Of a stretch of 64,000 nucleotides of DNA, positions 36,176-44,417 are shown piece by piece. The translations under genes were made by a program, and so were the position numbers. The notes beneath the pieces were generated by a model. The model saw only the letters and a program-made list of their open reading frames with translations. It was not told where the DNA came from and did no database searches. The stretch comes from Bradyrhizobium sp. (GTDB lineage Bacteria; Pseudomonadota; Alphaproteobacteria; Rhizobiales; Xanthobacteraceae), in NCBI RefSeq assembly GCF_022844465.1, contig NZ_JALHLP010000001.1:1171362-1235361 (forward strand), in the 5' to 3' direction. Position 1 is the first letter of the stretch. Each line of letters begins with the position of its first letter.

Positions 36176-36961
36176 CTATTTCCCTCGCCACACCGGCTTG
36201 CGTTTCTCGGCAAAGGCTCTCGGGCCTTCAATGGCATCGAGGCTTGCATAAGCTTCAACATGAAGCCTGTTCGCCTCGACAAGTCCCTTCTCGCAGCCGA
36301 GGTCCATCGCGGCCAACACGCTGGCCTTTGCCGCCCTCACTGATAGTGGCGCGCCTTCTACAACCTTGCGCGCAAGTTGCATTGCACGCTCACGAACAGC
36401 ATCGGGTGTCTCTTCCAGATAGTTGACGAAGCCGTATTCCGCGAGCCGCTCGATCGGCAAGGTATCCCCGGTCAAGACGAGTTCCATCAGCACCGGTTGA
36501 GGCAACATCCAGAGCAGCGGTACTGCCCACGGCGATCCCCGCCCCATCTTGACCTCGGTAATCCCGGCTCGTGTTCCGCGCAAGCCTACCCTCAAGTCAG
36601 ACTTCAGCGCCAGCAGCATCCCGCCCGCCATCAGCGACCCGGTCATTGCCGCGATGACCGGCTTTGAAACGTTTCGCATGGCCGTTTGCATCGGATCGCG
36701 CATCAGGGTCAGGATATCGACACCGTCACGTGCCCTGATCTCGGCTGCCTGCCTGAGGTCCAGGCCGGCGGAGAATACGCCGCAGTCAGCCGAAGTCAGG
36801 ATCACCACCCTCGCCTGGGAATCCCGTTCGACGCGCTCCCAGGCATTGGTCAAACCGTTCATCGCCTCGACCGACAAGGCGTTCTTACGCGCGGGCCGAT
36901 CGATGGTAATCGTCGCGATGCCATCCTCGACCGCGTAACGAATAGGTTCATTGTCTGACAT
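36176..36961 (-). CDS. Enoyl-CoA hydratase/isomerase (crotonase) family protein
   Basis: A 261-residue crotonase-fold protein. The oxyanion-hole regions FSAGLDL and MTGSLMAGGM are present. The first catalytic Glu of typical hydratases (GGxxELA) is replaced by Leu (GGMLLAL), while a Glu is kept in ITEVKMG. It may therefore be an isomerase or another crotonase instead of a plain hydratase. It ends with KRKPVWRGK, like related crotonases in this window. Its start lies 22 bp from operator copy D. Confidence 0.82.
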   Translation of the reverse strand: MSDNEPIRYAVEDGIATITIDRPARKNALSVEAMNGLTNAWERVERDSQARVVILTSADCGVFSAGLDLRQAAEIRARDGVDILTLMRDPMQTAMRNVSKPVIAAMTGSLMAGGMLLALKSDLRVGLRGTRAGITEVKMGRGSPWAVPLLWMLPQPVLMELVLTGDTLPIERLAEYGFVNYLEETPDAVRERAMQLARKVVEGAPLSVRAAKASVLAAMDLGCEKGLVEANRLHVEAYASLDAIEGPRAFAEKRKPVWRGK

Positions 36962-36979
36962 CGATCTGCCCTTTTATCT

Positions 36980-36999
36980 ATTCTAACGTGTGTTAGAAT
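36980..36999. promoter_or_regulatory. Operator copy D, perfect palindrome
   Basis: ATTCTAACGTGTGTTAGAAT is the most symmetrical copy of the regulon motif, with 8-bp perfect arms. It lies 18 bp before the leftward crotonase start and 60 bp before the rightward SDR start, so it can control both operons. Confidence 0.85.
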
Positions 37000-37058
37000 A
37001 TCCCAAACCTGACCGAACGCAACCGAACGCAAGAGCGTTTTCAGGCGTGGGATTGGCA

Positions 37059-37916
37059 ATGCACGAGAGCCCTTCAGGAATGCGCTTCGCGCCGGACCTT
37101 CTCAAGGGTCAGATCGCGCTCGTCACCGGCGGCGGCACGGGAATGGGCCGCGCCACTGCCATCGAGATGGCGTGCTGCGGCGCCCGCATCGCCGTTCTCG
37201 GTCGCCGCATCGATCCGATAGAGAGCACCGCAAAGCTAATCCGCGATGCAGGTGGCGAGGCATTTGCCGTATCGGCGGACATTCGCGAACCCGACCTGAT
37301 CGAACGCGCGATGGAGAAGATCAAGACCGAGTTCGGCGGGCTCAACATCCTCGTCAACAATGCCGGTGGACAATTCGTGACGCCAGCCCGCGAACTCAGC
37401 AACAAGGGCTTTGAGACTGTAATCCGCAATAACCTGATCGGCTCCTGGCATGTCACCAAGGCTGCCGCGGACCATTTCATGTTCGCGCATGGGGGATCGA
37501 TTGTGTTCGTAACCGCCTGTGTCCGCAGCGGCCTTGGCGGCTTCGTGCATACCGCGGCGGCGCGCGGCGGCGTTACTGCGATGATGCGAACGCTCGCCTA
37601 CGAGTGGGCCGAGTTCGGTATTCGGTTGAACTGTATCGCACCCGGAACCATCAAGACCGAGGCGCTTGGGCGCTATCCGATACCGCCGGAAGACTGGGTC
37701 AGGCTTAACCGTAACATGCTGGGACGCATGGGCAGCGTCGAGGATATTTCGGCAGCGATCATTTTTCTGTCCTCGCCGCTCGGTAAATTCGTCACCGGCG
37801 AGGACTGGTACATCGACGGCGGCGAGACGCTACACCTCGCCCACGACGCCCGCGACATGATCGACGCCGTCAAGTTTGCCAAGCGCGAACGCGGCGATTC
37901 AGATCGTAGCGGATAG
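37059..37916 (+). CDS. SDR oxidoreductase, peroxisomal trans-2-enoyl-CoA reductase-like
   Basis: A 285-residue SDR with the NADP motif TGGGTGMG near residues 23-30 and VNNAGGQF near 98-105. The usual Tyr-x3-Lys pair is absent: the site reads GGFVHTAAARGGV. This pattern and VNNAGGQF resemble the 2,4-dienoyl-/trans-2-enoyl-CoA reductase group (DECR/PECR), which work without the classical pair. ALEWA-like (LAYEWAEFGIRLNCIAPG) and GTIKTEAL segments agree. I chose ATG 37059; an earlier GTG at 36990 would fall inside the operator. A role in reducing an unsaturated acyl-CoA is likely. Confidence 0.82.
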   Translation: MHESPSGMRFAPDLLKGQIALVTGGGTGMGRATAIEMACCGARIAVLGRRIDPIESTAKLIRDAGGEAFAVSADIREPDLIERAMEKIKTEFGGLNILVNNAGGQFVTPARELSNKGFETVIRNNLIGSWHVTKAAADHFMFAHGGSIVFVTACVRSGLGGFVHTAAARGGVTAMMRTLAYEWAEFGIRLNCIAPGTIKTEALGRYPIPPEDWVRLNRNMLGRMGSVEDISAAIIFLSSPLGKFVTGEDWYIDGGETLHLAHDARDMIDAVKFAKRERGDSDRSG

Positions 37917-37951
37917 TCAGAACCGCCGACGCTGTGGCGGCTCCTACCCCT

Positions 37952-40018
37952 TCAAAGCGCTTGCGCGATGCGCGCACCCTCTTCGACCGCGCGCATCGCG
38001 TCGAGTTCGGAAGCCTCCTTGGCGCCGCCGATGACATGCGTCTCGATTCCGGTCTTGAGCAGTTCGGCAAGCATTTCGCGGTTGGATACCTGGCCAGCAC
38101 AGATCACGATCGTATCGACGGCGAGCGTACTTGGCTTGTCTTCCACCATGAAATGCAGACCTTGATCGTCGATCCGCTGATAGGTAACGCCTCCGACAAT
38201 CTTGACCCCGCGCTTTTCAAGACTGCTACGCAGGATCCAACCCGTCGAGACGCCGAGACCAAGGCCAAGCCGGGTCTTCTTGCGCTGCAGCATGGTAATT
38301 TCACGCGAACTTGGCTTTGGCGCCAGCGGATCGCCTGATAGCCCTCCGGCTTTCACAAGGCTGGCATCGATGTTCCACTCCTGCTGAAACTCGCGAATAT
38401 CCATCGCCCGTGACTTTGGCGATTGGTCAGGCTGCGAATGGCAAAGGTATTCGGCGACATCGAAACCGATACCGCCAGCGCCGATGATGGCGACTCGTCG
38501 CCCCGCATGGCGCTTGCCGCTCAACAGATCGTTGTAGAATACCACCTTCGAATGATCGATACCTTGAATCTCCGGCACCCGAGGGTGCACACCACAGGCG
38601 ACAACGACAGCATCAAACCGCGCCTCTTTCAGGTCGCTAACCGCCGGCGCCGAGTTCAACCGGAGATCGACGCCGCCCTCGGCAATTTGGTCACTGTAAT
38701 AACTCAGCATTTCGTCGAACTCGACCTTGCCCGGGATTGCTCGGGCAAGGTTGAGTTGCCCGCCTATGCGATCAGTAGCCTCAAACAAGGTTACTTTGTG
38801 CCCGCGTCGGCTGGCTTCCGCGGCCGCAGCGAGCCCCCCCGCGCCAGCGCCAATCACTGCCACCTTACGCGAGATCCGGGCCGGGCCGTCCTCAAACTCC
38901 GTCTCGCGGCAGGCGCGCGGATTAACCAGGCAACTCGCGGTCCGCCCGGAGAAGATCAGGTCAAGGCAAGCCTGATTACATGCAATGCAGACGTTGATTC
39001 TGCCGGAGTTGCCCTCCCGCACCTTCCTGGCAAAGTGCGGATCGGCCAGCATCGGGCGGGCCATCGAGATAAGATCGCTGTCCCCCGCTGCCAGAATTTC
39101 CTCGGCGACATCCGGCGTATTGATGCGATTTGACGCCACTACCGGAATCCTTACCGCCCTCTTCAGACGCGACGCCGCAAAACGCCACGCGCCGCGCGGG
39201 ATGACGTAGGCTATCGTGGGAACTCGCGCCTCATGCCAGCCGATACCGGTGTTGAGAACGTCGGCGCCCGCGGCCTCAACCCGTTGGGCAAGCCGATCGA
39301 TCTCCTCGCCGGTCGCGCCGCCTTCGACGAGGTCCAGCGCCGAGATTCGGTAGACAATGATGAAGTCGTCGCCGGTGGCGTTTCGCGTGCGTTTGACGAG
39401 TTCGACCGCGAGCCGGTGGCGGTTCTCCTCCGATCCACCCCACTCGTCGACACGATTGTTCGTTCGCAGCACCGTGAACTGATTGATGAGGTAACCTTCC
39501 GACCCCATGATCTCAATGCCATCGAACCCCGCCTCCTGCGCGAGCAGCGCGCAGCGCACGTAGTCCGAGATCGTCTGTTCAATCTCCGCCCCGGTCATCG
39601 CACGCGGAGGAAACCGGTTGATGCGGGTCGGGATGTCGGAAGCACCGACGCAGTCCTGTTGCTTGGAATATCGGCCCGAATGCAGCACCTGCATGCAGAC
39701 TTTGCCGCCTTGCTGATGCACTGCGTCGGTGATGCGGCGAAGCTCACGAGCTTGTGCACGTTCGGTCAAGATCGGCCCCCCGGGCTCGATCAGACCTGCG
39801 GTGTTGGGCGCATAGCCACCGGTGATGATGAGTCCGACCTCCCCCTTGGCGCGCTCGGCAAGGAAAACCGCCATCTTGTGCACGCCGTTCTCCTCCATAT
39901 CGAGGCGGGTGTGCATCGACCCCATGATCATGCGGTTACGCAACGTGGTTCGCCCGACCTTCAGCGGAGATAGCAGATGAGGATAGAGCGGCGTTCCTGG
40001 ATCGGCTGGCTTCAGCAT
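37952..40018 (-). CDS. NADH:flavin oxidoreductase / 2,4-dienoyl-CoA reductase (FadH-like)
   Basis: A 688-residue fusion of an old-yellow-enzyme FMN barrel with a 4Fe-4S segment and an FAD/NAD(P) reductase module. The N-terminal barrel has LRNRMIMGSMHT and HSGRYSKQ. The cluster ligands are in CIACNQACLD and the following ASCLVNP (about residues 343-370). The FAD motif is VAVIGAGAGGLAAA and the pyridine-nucleotide motif VAIIGAGGIG. The architecture is that of bacterial FadH, which reduces 2,4-dienoyl-CoA, or of related enoate/steroid dienoyl reductases such as BaiCD. The ATG at 40018 has GGAG upstream; a TTG farther up would enter the operator. Confidence 0.85.
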   Translation of the reverse strand: MLKPADPGTPLYPHLLSPLKVGRTTLRNRMIMGSMHTRLDMEENGVHKMAVFLAERAKGEVGLIITGGYAPNTAGLIEPGGPILTERAQARELRRITDAVHQQGGKVCMQVLHSGRYSKQQDCVGASDIPTRINRFPPRAMTGAEIEQTISDYVRCALLAQEAGFDGIEIMGSEGYLINQFTVLRTNNRVDEWGGSEENRHRLAVELVKRTRNATGDDFIIVYRISALDLVEGGATGEEIDRLAQRVEAAGADVLNTGIGWHEARVPTIAYVIPRGAWRFAASRLKRAVRIPVVASNRINTPDVAEEILAAGDSDLISMARPMLADPHFARKVREGNSGRINVCIACNQACLDLIFSGRTASCLVNPRACRETEFEDGPARISRKVAVIGAGAGGLAAAAEASRRGHKVTLFEATDRIGGQLNLARAIPGKVEFDEMLSYYSDQIAEGGVDLRLNSAPAVSDLKEARFDAVVVACGVHPRVPEIQGIDHSKVVFYNDLLSGKRHAGRRVAIIGAGGIGFDVAEYLCHSQPDQSPKSRAMDIREFQQEWNIDASLVKAGGLSGDPLAPKPSSREITMLQRKKTRLGLGLGVSTGWILRSSLEKRGVKIVGGVTYQRIDDQGLHFMVEDKPSTLAVDTIVICAGQVSNREMLAELLKTGIETHVIGGAKEASELDAMRAVEEGARIAQAL

Positions 40019-40047
40019 GGACGTGGCTCCGTGGCTGGTTGTCAAAT

Positions 40048-40065
40048 TTCTAACAGTTGTTAGAC
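40048..40065. promoter_or_regulatory. Operator copy E (TTCTAAC-AGTT-GTTAG)
   Basis: A regulon palindrome with intact arms, in the 90-bp divergent gap between the FadH-like gene and the next acyl-CoA dehydrogenase gene. It lies within 30 to 45 bp of both starts. Confidence 0.8.
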
Positions 40066-40108
40066 TGAATGCAAGAACTCAAGATCACCTGGATTGGGAG
40101 AGGCCGCG

Positions 40109-41284
40109 ATGGATTACGCACTGAGCGAGCAGCAGCAGGCTTTCCAGGAGACCGCGAGGCGGTTCGCCAAGGAAAAGCTGGCCCCCCACTATCAGAGGCG
40201 GGCAAGGGAACACCGCATCGATCGTGCCATGCTGAAACAAATGGGATCACTCGGCCTGATCGGCGCCGATCTGCCGGAACAATACGGCGGCCTTGGCGAA
40301 AGCAGCGTGACGGCAGGCGTTATTGTCGAGCAGATCGCTTATGGAGACTTCAACGCCAGCTACGTCCAACTCCTGGCGTCACTGCTCGGCGGGATGCTCG
40401 CCGAGCACGCCTCGCCCGAAATCGCCCGGGAGTGGCTACCGCAAGTGGCCCGCGGCGAGAAGATCATCGGCCTCGGCCTGACCGAGCCGCGGGGCGGTTC
40501 GGACGCTGCTAACCTCATCTTGCGAGCTGAAAAATCAGGAAATGGCTATCGCCTCAACGGTGAAAAAACCTCGATGAGCTTCTCGGATCAATGCGATGCG
40601 GCAATCATCTTCGCACGCACCGGGAAGGTTGAAGACGGTGCACGTGGCGTCAGCGCATTCTTTGTCGACCTGGCGCAGAGTGGAATCACGCGGACGCATT
40701 TTGATGACATCGGGACCAAGCCTGTCGGCCGCGGCTCGGTGTTCTTCGACGACGTCTTCATTCCGGCCGAGTGCCTGATGGCAGAGGAAAACAAGGGTTT
40801 TTCCAAGATCATGTCGGGCTTCGACTATAGCCGTGCCTTGATCGGCCTTGAGTGCATCGGACCGGCCCAGGCGTCGGTCGATGAAGCATGGCAATACTCG
40901 ACGGAGAGAACCGCCTTCGAGCGGCCGATCGCGCAGTTTCAGGGCGTGAGCTTTCCGCTCGCGGAAGCCGAGACCCAGCTCACCATGATGCGGCAGCTTT
41001 GTTACTACACGCTTTCGCTAAGAGATCGCGGGCTTGCTCACACGGCGGAAGCTGCGATGTGCAAATGGTATGTTCCGAAGGTAACCTGCGAGATCATCCA
41101 TCAATGCCTGCTGACCCACGGCCACTATGGTTACACCACCGATCTACCGTTTCATCAGCGTTACCTCGACGTCATGGGCCTGCAAATCGGCGACGGAACC
41201 GCACAGATTCAGAAACTTGTCATCGCACGCGAAAAGGTCGGACGTGTCGCCGTTCAATACGCCAAGCAGCCTTCCATTTCTTGA
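40109..41284 (+). CDS. Acyl-CoA dehydrogenase (AliB-like)
   Basis: A 391-residue acyl-CoA dehydrogenase. It has GLTEPRGGSDAAN near residues 125-137, NGEKTSMSFSDQCDAAIIFART and the C-terminal LTHGHYGYTTDLP with QIGDGTAQIQK. The Gly-His-Tyr-Gly region deviates from the common HGGxG. NGEKTS-M-SDQ-DAA reminds me of cyclohexanecarboxyl-CoA dehydrogenase (AliB) proteins of Rhodopseudomonas, but that is recollection. It leads a rightward operon with the CoA synthetase 23 bp downstream, so the two may act one after the other on the same acid. Confidence 0.85.
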   Translation: MDYALSEQQQAFQETARRFAKEKLAPHYQRRAREHRIDRAMLKQMGSLGLIGADLPEQYGGLGESSVTAGVIVEQIAYGDFNASYVQLLASLLGGMLAEHASPEIAREWLPQVARGEKIIGLGLTEPRGGSDAANLILRAEKSGNGYRLNGEKTSMSFSDQCDAAIIFARTGKVEDGARGVSAFFVDLAQSGITRTHFDDIGTKPVGRGSVFFDDVFIPAECLMAEENKGFSKIMSGFDYSRALIGLECIGPAQASVDEAWQYSTERTAFERPIAQFQGVSFPLAEAETQLTMMRQLCYYTLSLRDRGLAHTAEAAMCKWYVPKVTCEIIHQCLLTHGHYGYTTDLPFHQRYLDVMGLQIGDGTAQIQKLVIAREKVGRVAVQYAKQPSIS

Positions 41285-41307
41285 CCGCAAATCAGGGAAC
41301 GTAGTCG

Positions 41308-43275
41308 ATGAACAATCCGACATCCTATGTATGGACACCTCCGCCCGAACTGATTGCTGCCAGCAACCTGACCGCTTTCCTGCGGGCGACCGGATATGAC
41401 GATTACGACAGCCTCTCGATCAAGGCGGACTCCGATCCCGCATGGCTGATGGACGAGGTATTCAAATTTTGCGGCGTCAGGCTTTATCGACCTTACGACC
41501 GCATGCTGGATACGTCGCGCGGCCAGCCATGGGCGCGCTGGTGTGTCGGCGGCACCACCAACATTGTCCTGAACTGCATTGACAAGCATCGCGGCACCGA
41601 CGTGTGGGACCAGACGTTTCTCGTCTGGGAGGGCGAGGACAGGCAGGAACAGCGTAGCCTCTCATATCGGGAAATCGACCTTGAAATCGAACGGCTTGCG
41701 CTCGCGTTGACAGGCCTCGGCATCGGCCGCGGCGATGTGGTCGCACTCTGCATGCCCAACGTGCCGGAAACCTTTGTCGCGTTCTTCGCGGTGTTGAAAC
41801 TGGGCGCGATCCTGATGCCGCTGTTCTCAGGTTTCGGTCCGGCTCCCATCCAAACACGCCTTAACCATGGCGGGGCCAAGGCGGTCATCACGACCAGCGG
41901 GACCTGGCGGCGCGGCGCGCCGGCGGCGCTGAAATCCGTTCTCGACGTCGCGCTCGCCTCCTCCCCCACCGTGCAGCACGTGATCGTCGTCGAGCGCAAG
42001 GGCCTTCAGATCGACGTTCCGATGCGGGAGGGCCGCGATCACTGGTGGCACGATATCGTCGCCGGCAAGGATGGCGTGATCGCGACCGTCGAGATGAATG
42101 CGGAAGATCCCGCGATTCTGCTGTACACTTCGGGAACCACCGGCGAGCCGAAGGGGTGCGTTTGGACCCATATCGGCTTTATCGGCTCCATGGTCACGCG
42201 GGACATGATCATCTGCGCCGACTTTAAATCGTCGGACCGTTTTTTCTTCCTCAGTGACATGGGCTGGATGGTCGGCGCGATGTGCGCGTGCATTCCCAGT
42301 TTCGCCGGCGCCAGCCTTCTGATCGCCGAAGGCACGCCGGACTTCCCGGACACTGGACGATTCTGGCGGCTGATCCAGGAGCACCGCGTAAGTTACCTCG
42401 GGGTATCCCCCACCATCGTCCGTAGCCTGATGCGCTATGGAACACAGGATGTCGAGCGCTACGATCTCTCCAGCCTGCGCATGACCGCGTCGGGCGGCGA
42501 GGCATGGACCAACGCGCCGTGGCATTGGTTCTTCGAGCACGTCTGCAAGCGACGACTTCCAATCATCAACATTTCCGGCGGAACCGAGGTTGGAGGTTGC
42601 ATCTTCACGGGAACGCCGAACCATCCCATGAACCCCGGCTCGTTTTCCCGCCCGGCGCTCGGCGTCGGCGCGGATATCGTGGACATGTCCGGCAAAAGCC
42701 TGCCGCCCGGCGAAGTCGGCGAACTGGTGCTGCGCCATGCTTCGATCGGATTGACCAAGAGCTTGTGGAAGGCCGACGCGCGCTATGTCGAAAGCTACTG
42801 GAGCACGCTTCCCGGCCTGTGGGTGCATGGCGATTTCGCCATGCGCGGCCATGATGGGCTTTACTACATTCTCGGACGCTCCGACGACACCATCAAGATC
42901 TCGGGCAAGCGTACCGGACCGTCCGAACTCGAAGGACTCTTGATCGACACCGGCAAGGTTTCCGAGGCGGCGGTGTTCGGTGTTCCGCACCCGGTAAAGG
43001 GTTCGGCGATCGTTTGCGCCTGTGTGCTCATGCCCGGCAAGAGCGTCGAGCGTGAAATTGCCAACGAGCTATCATCCGCCATCGTCAACGGCATGGGCGC
43101 ATCGTATCGGCCGGAGAAGATCATTTTTGTGGATGATCTGCCTCGGACCCGCAACATGAAGATCATGCGCCGGGTGCTGCGGGCGGTTTTCGAGAACAAG
43201 GATCCCGGCGATCTTTCTGCACTCGCCAATCCCGAAGCGGTTGACAGGCTTCGCGAGAAACTCGGCGCCGCGTAA
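41308..43275 (+). CDS. AMP-forming acyl-CoA synthetase (acetyl/acetoacetyl-CoA synthetase-like)
   Basis: A 655-residue adenylate-forming enzyme. The N terminus resembles the acetyl/acetoacetyl-CoA synthetase N domain (ACAS_N). The P-loop YTSGTTGEPKGCVWTH is near residues 273-288, GWMVG follows, and GGTEVGG sits in mid protein. The core DDTIKISGKRTGPSE and the catalytic lysine region LPRTRNMKIMRR close the protein. Members of this type accept propionate, acetoacetate or larger branched acids, and the substrate is not predictable here. It follows an acyl-CoA dehydrogenase by 23 bp. Confidence 0.85.
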   Translation: MNNPTSYVWTPPPELIAASNLTAFLRATGYDDYDSLSIKADSDPAWLMDEVFKFCGVRLYRPYDRMLDTSRGQPWARWCVGGTTNIVLNCIDKHRGTDVWDQTFLVWEGEDRQEQRSLSYREIDLEIERLALALTGLGIGRGDVVALCMPNVPETFVAFFAVLKLGAILMPLFSGFGPAPIQTRLNHGGAKAVITTSGTWRRGAPAALKSVLDVALASSPTVQHVIVVERKGLQIDVPMREGRDHWWHDIVAGKDGVIATVEMNAEDPAILLYTSGTTGEPKGCVWTHIGFIGSMVTRDMIICADFKSSDRFFFLSDMGWMVGAMCACIPSFAGASLLIAEGTPDFPDTGRFWRLIQEHRVSYLGVSPTIVRSLMRYGTQDVERYDLSSLRMTASGGEAWTNAPWHWFFEHVCKRRLPIINISGGTEVGGCIFTGTPNHPMNPGSFSRPALGVGADIVDMSGKSLPPGEVGELVLRHASIGLTKSLWKADARYVESYWSTLPGLWVHGDFAMRGHDGLYYILGRSDDTIKISGKRTGPSELEGLLIDTGKVSEAAVFGVPHPVKGSAIVCACVLMPGKSVEREIANELSSAIVNGMGASYRPEKIIFVDDLPRTRNMKIMRRVLRAVFENKDPGDLSALANPEAVDRLREKLGAA

Positions 43276-43312
43276 ACCACGTTGGAAGGTTCGGCTCACG
43301 GCTACGGCAAGA

Positions 43313-43340
43313 AGGGGGCCAAGTTTAATCCAGGCCCCCT
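43313..43340. terminator. Bidirectional terminator-like stem-loop
   Basis: AGGGGGCC and GGCCCCCT form a perfect 8-bp GC-rich stem with a 12-nt loop. It sits between the convergent synthetase (ending 43275) and crotonase (ending 43368) genes. It lacks a U-tract on either strand. Confidence 0.6.
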
Positions 43341-43367
43341 CTTCGAGAACATCATTGCGCGCAAACA

Positions 43368-44177
43368 TCAGAGCGGGCAATCCTGCGGAAACACCGGCTT
43401 GCGCTTTTCGAGATGCGAGGCAAGTCCCTCGCGCGCCTCGGCGCCGGTGAAGCCCAAAATCTCAAGCGCGGTCGAGGTATCGAACAGCGGTCCATTGACA
43501 CGCAGCCAGTTGTTGAGTGAGTACTTGGTCCAGCGGATCGCGCTCTGCGCGCCGTTGGAAAGCTCCTCGGCCGTCTCGAGCGCAATCCTCTGCAAGTCCG
43601 CGTCTTCGACGCATAGCGACACCAGACCGATCCGCTCGGCTTCCTCGCCGGACAACGGCTTGCAGGTGAGCAGATAGTATTTTGCTTTTGCAAGGCCGCA
43701 CAACAGCGGCCAGATGATGCAGGCGACGTCGCCCGCCGCGACGCCAAGCCGCGTATGACCATCAACGATGCGCGCGGACTTTCCGCAAATCGAGACATCG
43801 GCCAGGATTCCAACGACAAGGCCGGCACCGACGGCGACGCCGTTGATCGCCGAGATGATCGGCTTGTTGCAATTGATGACATTATAAACGAGATCCTTGG
43901 CCTCCTTCCAGGTCGACATGCGTGCGACCGGGTTGTCCAGAATACTCTTGATCAGCTCGAAATCGCCCCCTGCCGAAAATGCCTTGCCGGCCCCGGTCAC
44001 GATGATCGCGTTGATATCCGGATCGTCATTGATGTCACGCCAGATATTGGTGAGCTGGGTGTGGGTCTCGGCATCGACCGAATTGTAGGTCTCGGGTCGG
44101 TCGAATGTGAGCCGGAGAACCCGCTTGGACGGATAGTCGAGCTTCAGTTTCGTATAAGCAGCATAACGATTGGACAT
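43368..44177 (-). CDS. Crotonase-family protein lacking both canonical catalytic glutamates
   Basis: A 269-residue crotonase-fold protein starting MSNRYAAYTKLKLDYPSK. The oxyanion-hole regions KAFSAGGDF and INGVAVGAGL are kept. The two glutamates of enoyl-CoA hydratase are missing: GAGLVVGILAD replaces GGxELAxxxD and VDGHTRLGVAAGD replaces PExxLGxxPG. It may therefore be a hydrolase, lyase or isomerase of the superfamily, in the way BadI and MenB-type enzymes differ from hydratases. The ATG at 44177 has GAAGGGAAG upstream. Divergent from the synthetase at 44418 with operator copy F between them. Confidence 0.82.
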   Translation of the reverse strand: MSNRYAAYTKLKLDYPSKRVLRLTFDRPETYNSVDAETHTQLTNIWRDINDDPDINAIIVTGAGKAFSAGGDFELIKSILDNPVARMSTWKEAKDLVYNVINCNKPIISAINGVAVGAGLVVGILADVSICGKSARIVDGHTRLGVAAGDVACIIWPLLCGLAKAKYYLLTCKPLSGEEAERIGLVSLCVEDADLQRIALETAEELSNGAQSAIRWTKYSLNNWLRVNGPLFDTSTALEILGFTGAEAREGLASHLEKRKPVFPQDCPL

Positions 44178-44308
44178 CGGCTTCCCTTCTGGACACTGGT
44201 TGATTTGCTGGGTCGGGCTAAGTCTTACGCGGGTCACGATGCATATCGCAATCGGAAGATCTCTCCTGCTTTCCGATACGTCCTCGCCGCGAACCCGCTA
44301 TGAATTCA

Positions 44309-44326
44309 TTCGAACAGATGTTAGAA
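44309..44326. promoter_or_regulatory. Operator copy F (TTCGAAC-AGAT-GTTAG)
   Basis: A regulon palindrome with the CGAAC variant arm, in the divergent gap between the crotonase gene (start 44177) and the synthetase gene (start 44418). Confidence 0.75.
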
Positions 44327-44417
44327 TTTTAGAGCCGACCGGGCGCCGCCGCAAGCCTGTACTTTTCAGTTGAGGCCGTCATCGGGGGCGACGAGAGCAA
44401 AACTCGGAGGATCTGCC

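Noticed and set aside
36990..37058. GTG at 36990 as start of the SDR
   Set aside because: It lies inside operator copy D, and residues encoded before 37059 are unlike the family.
41827..42990. 387-codon minus-strand frame
   Set aside because: Antisense to the acyl-CoA synthetase at 41308.
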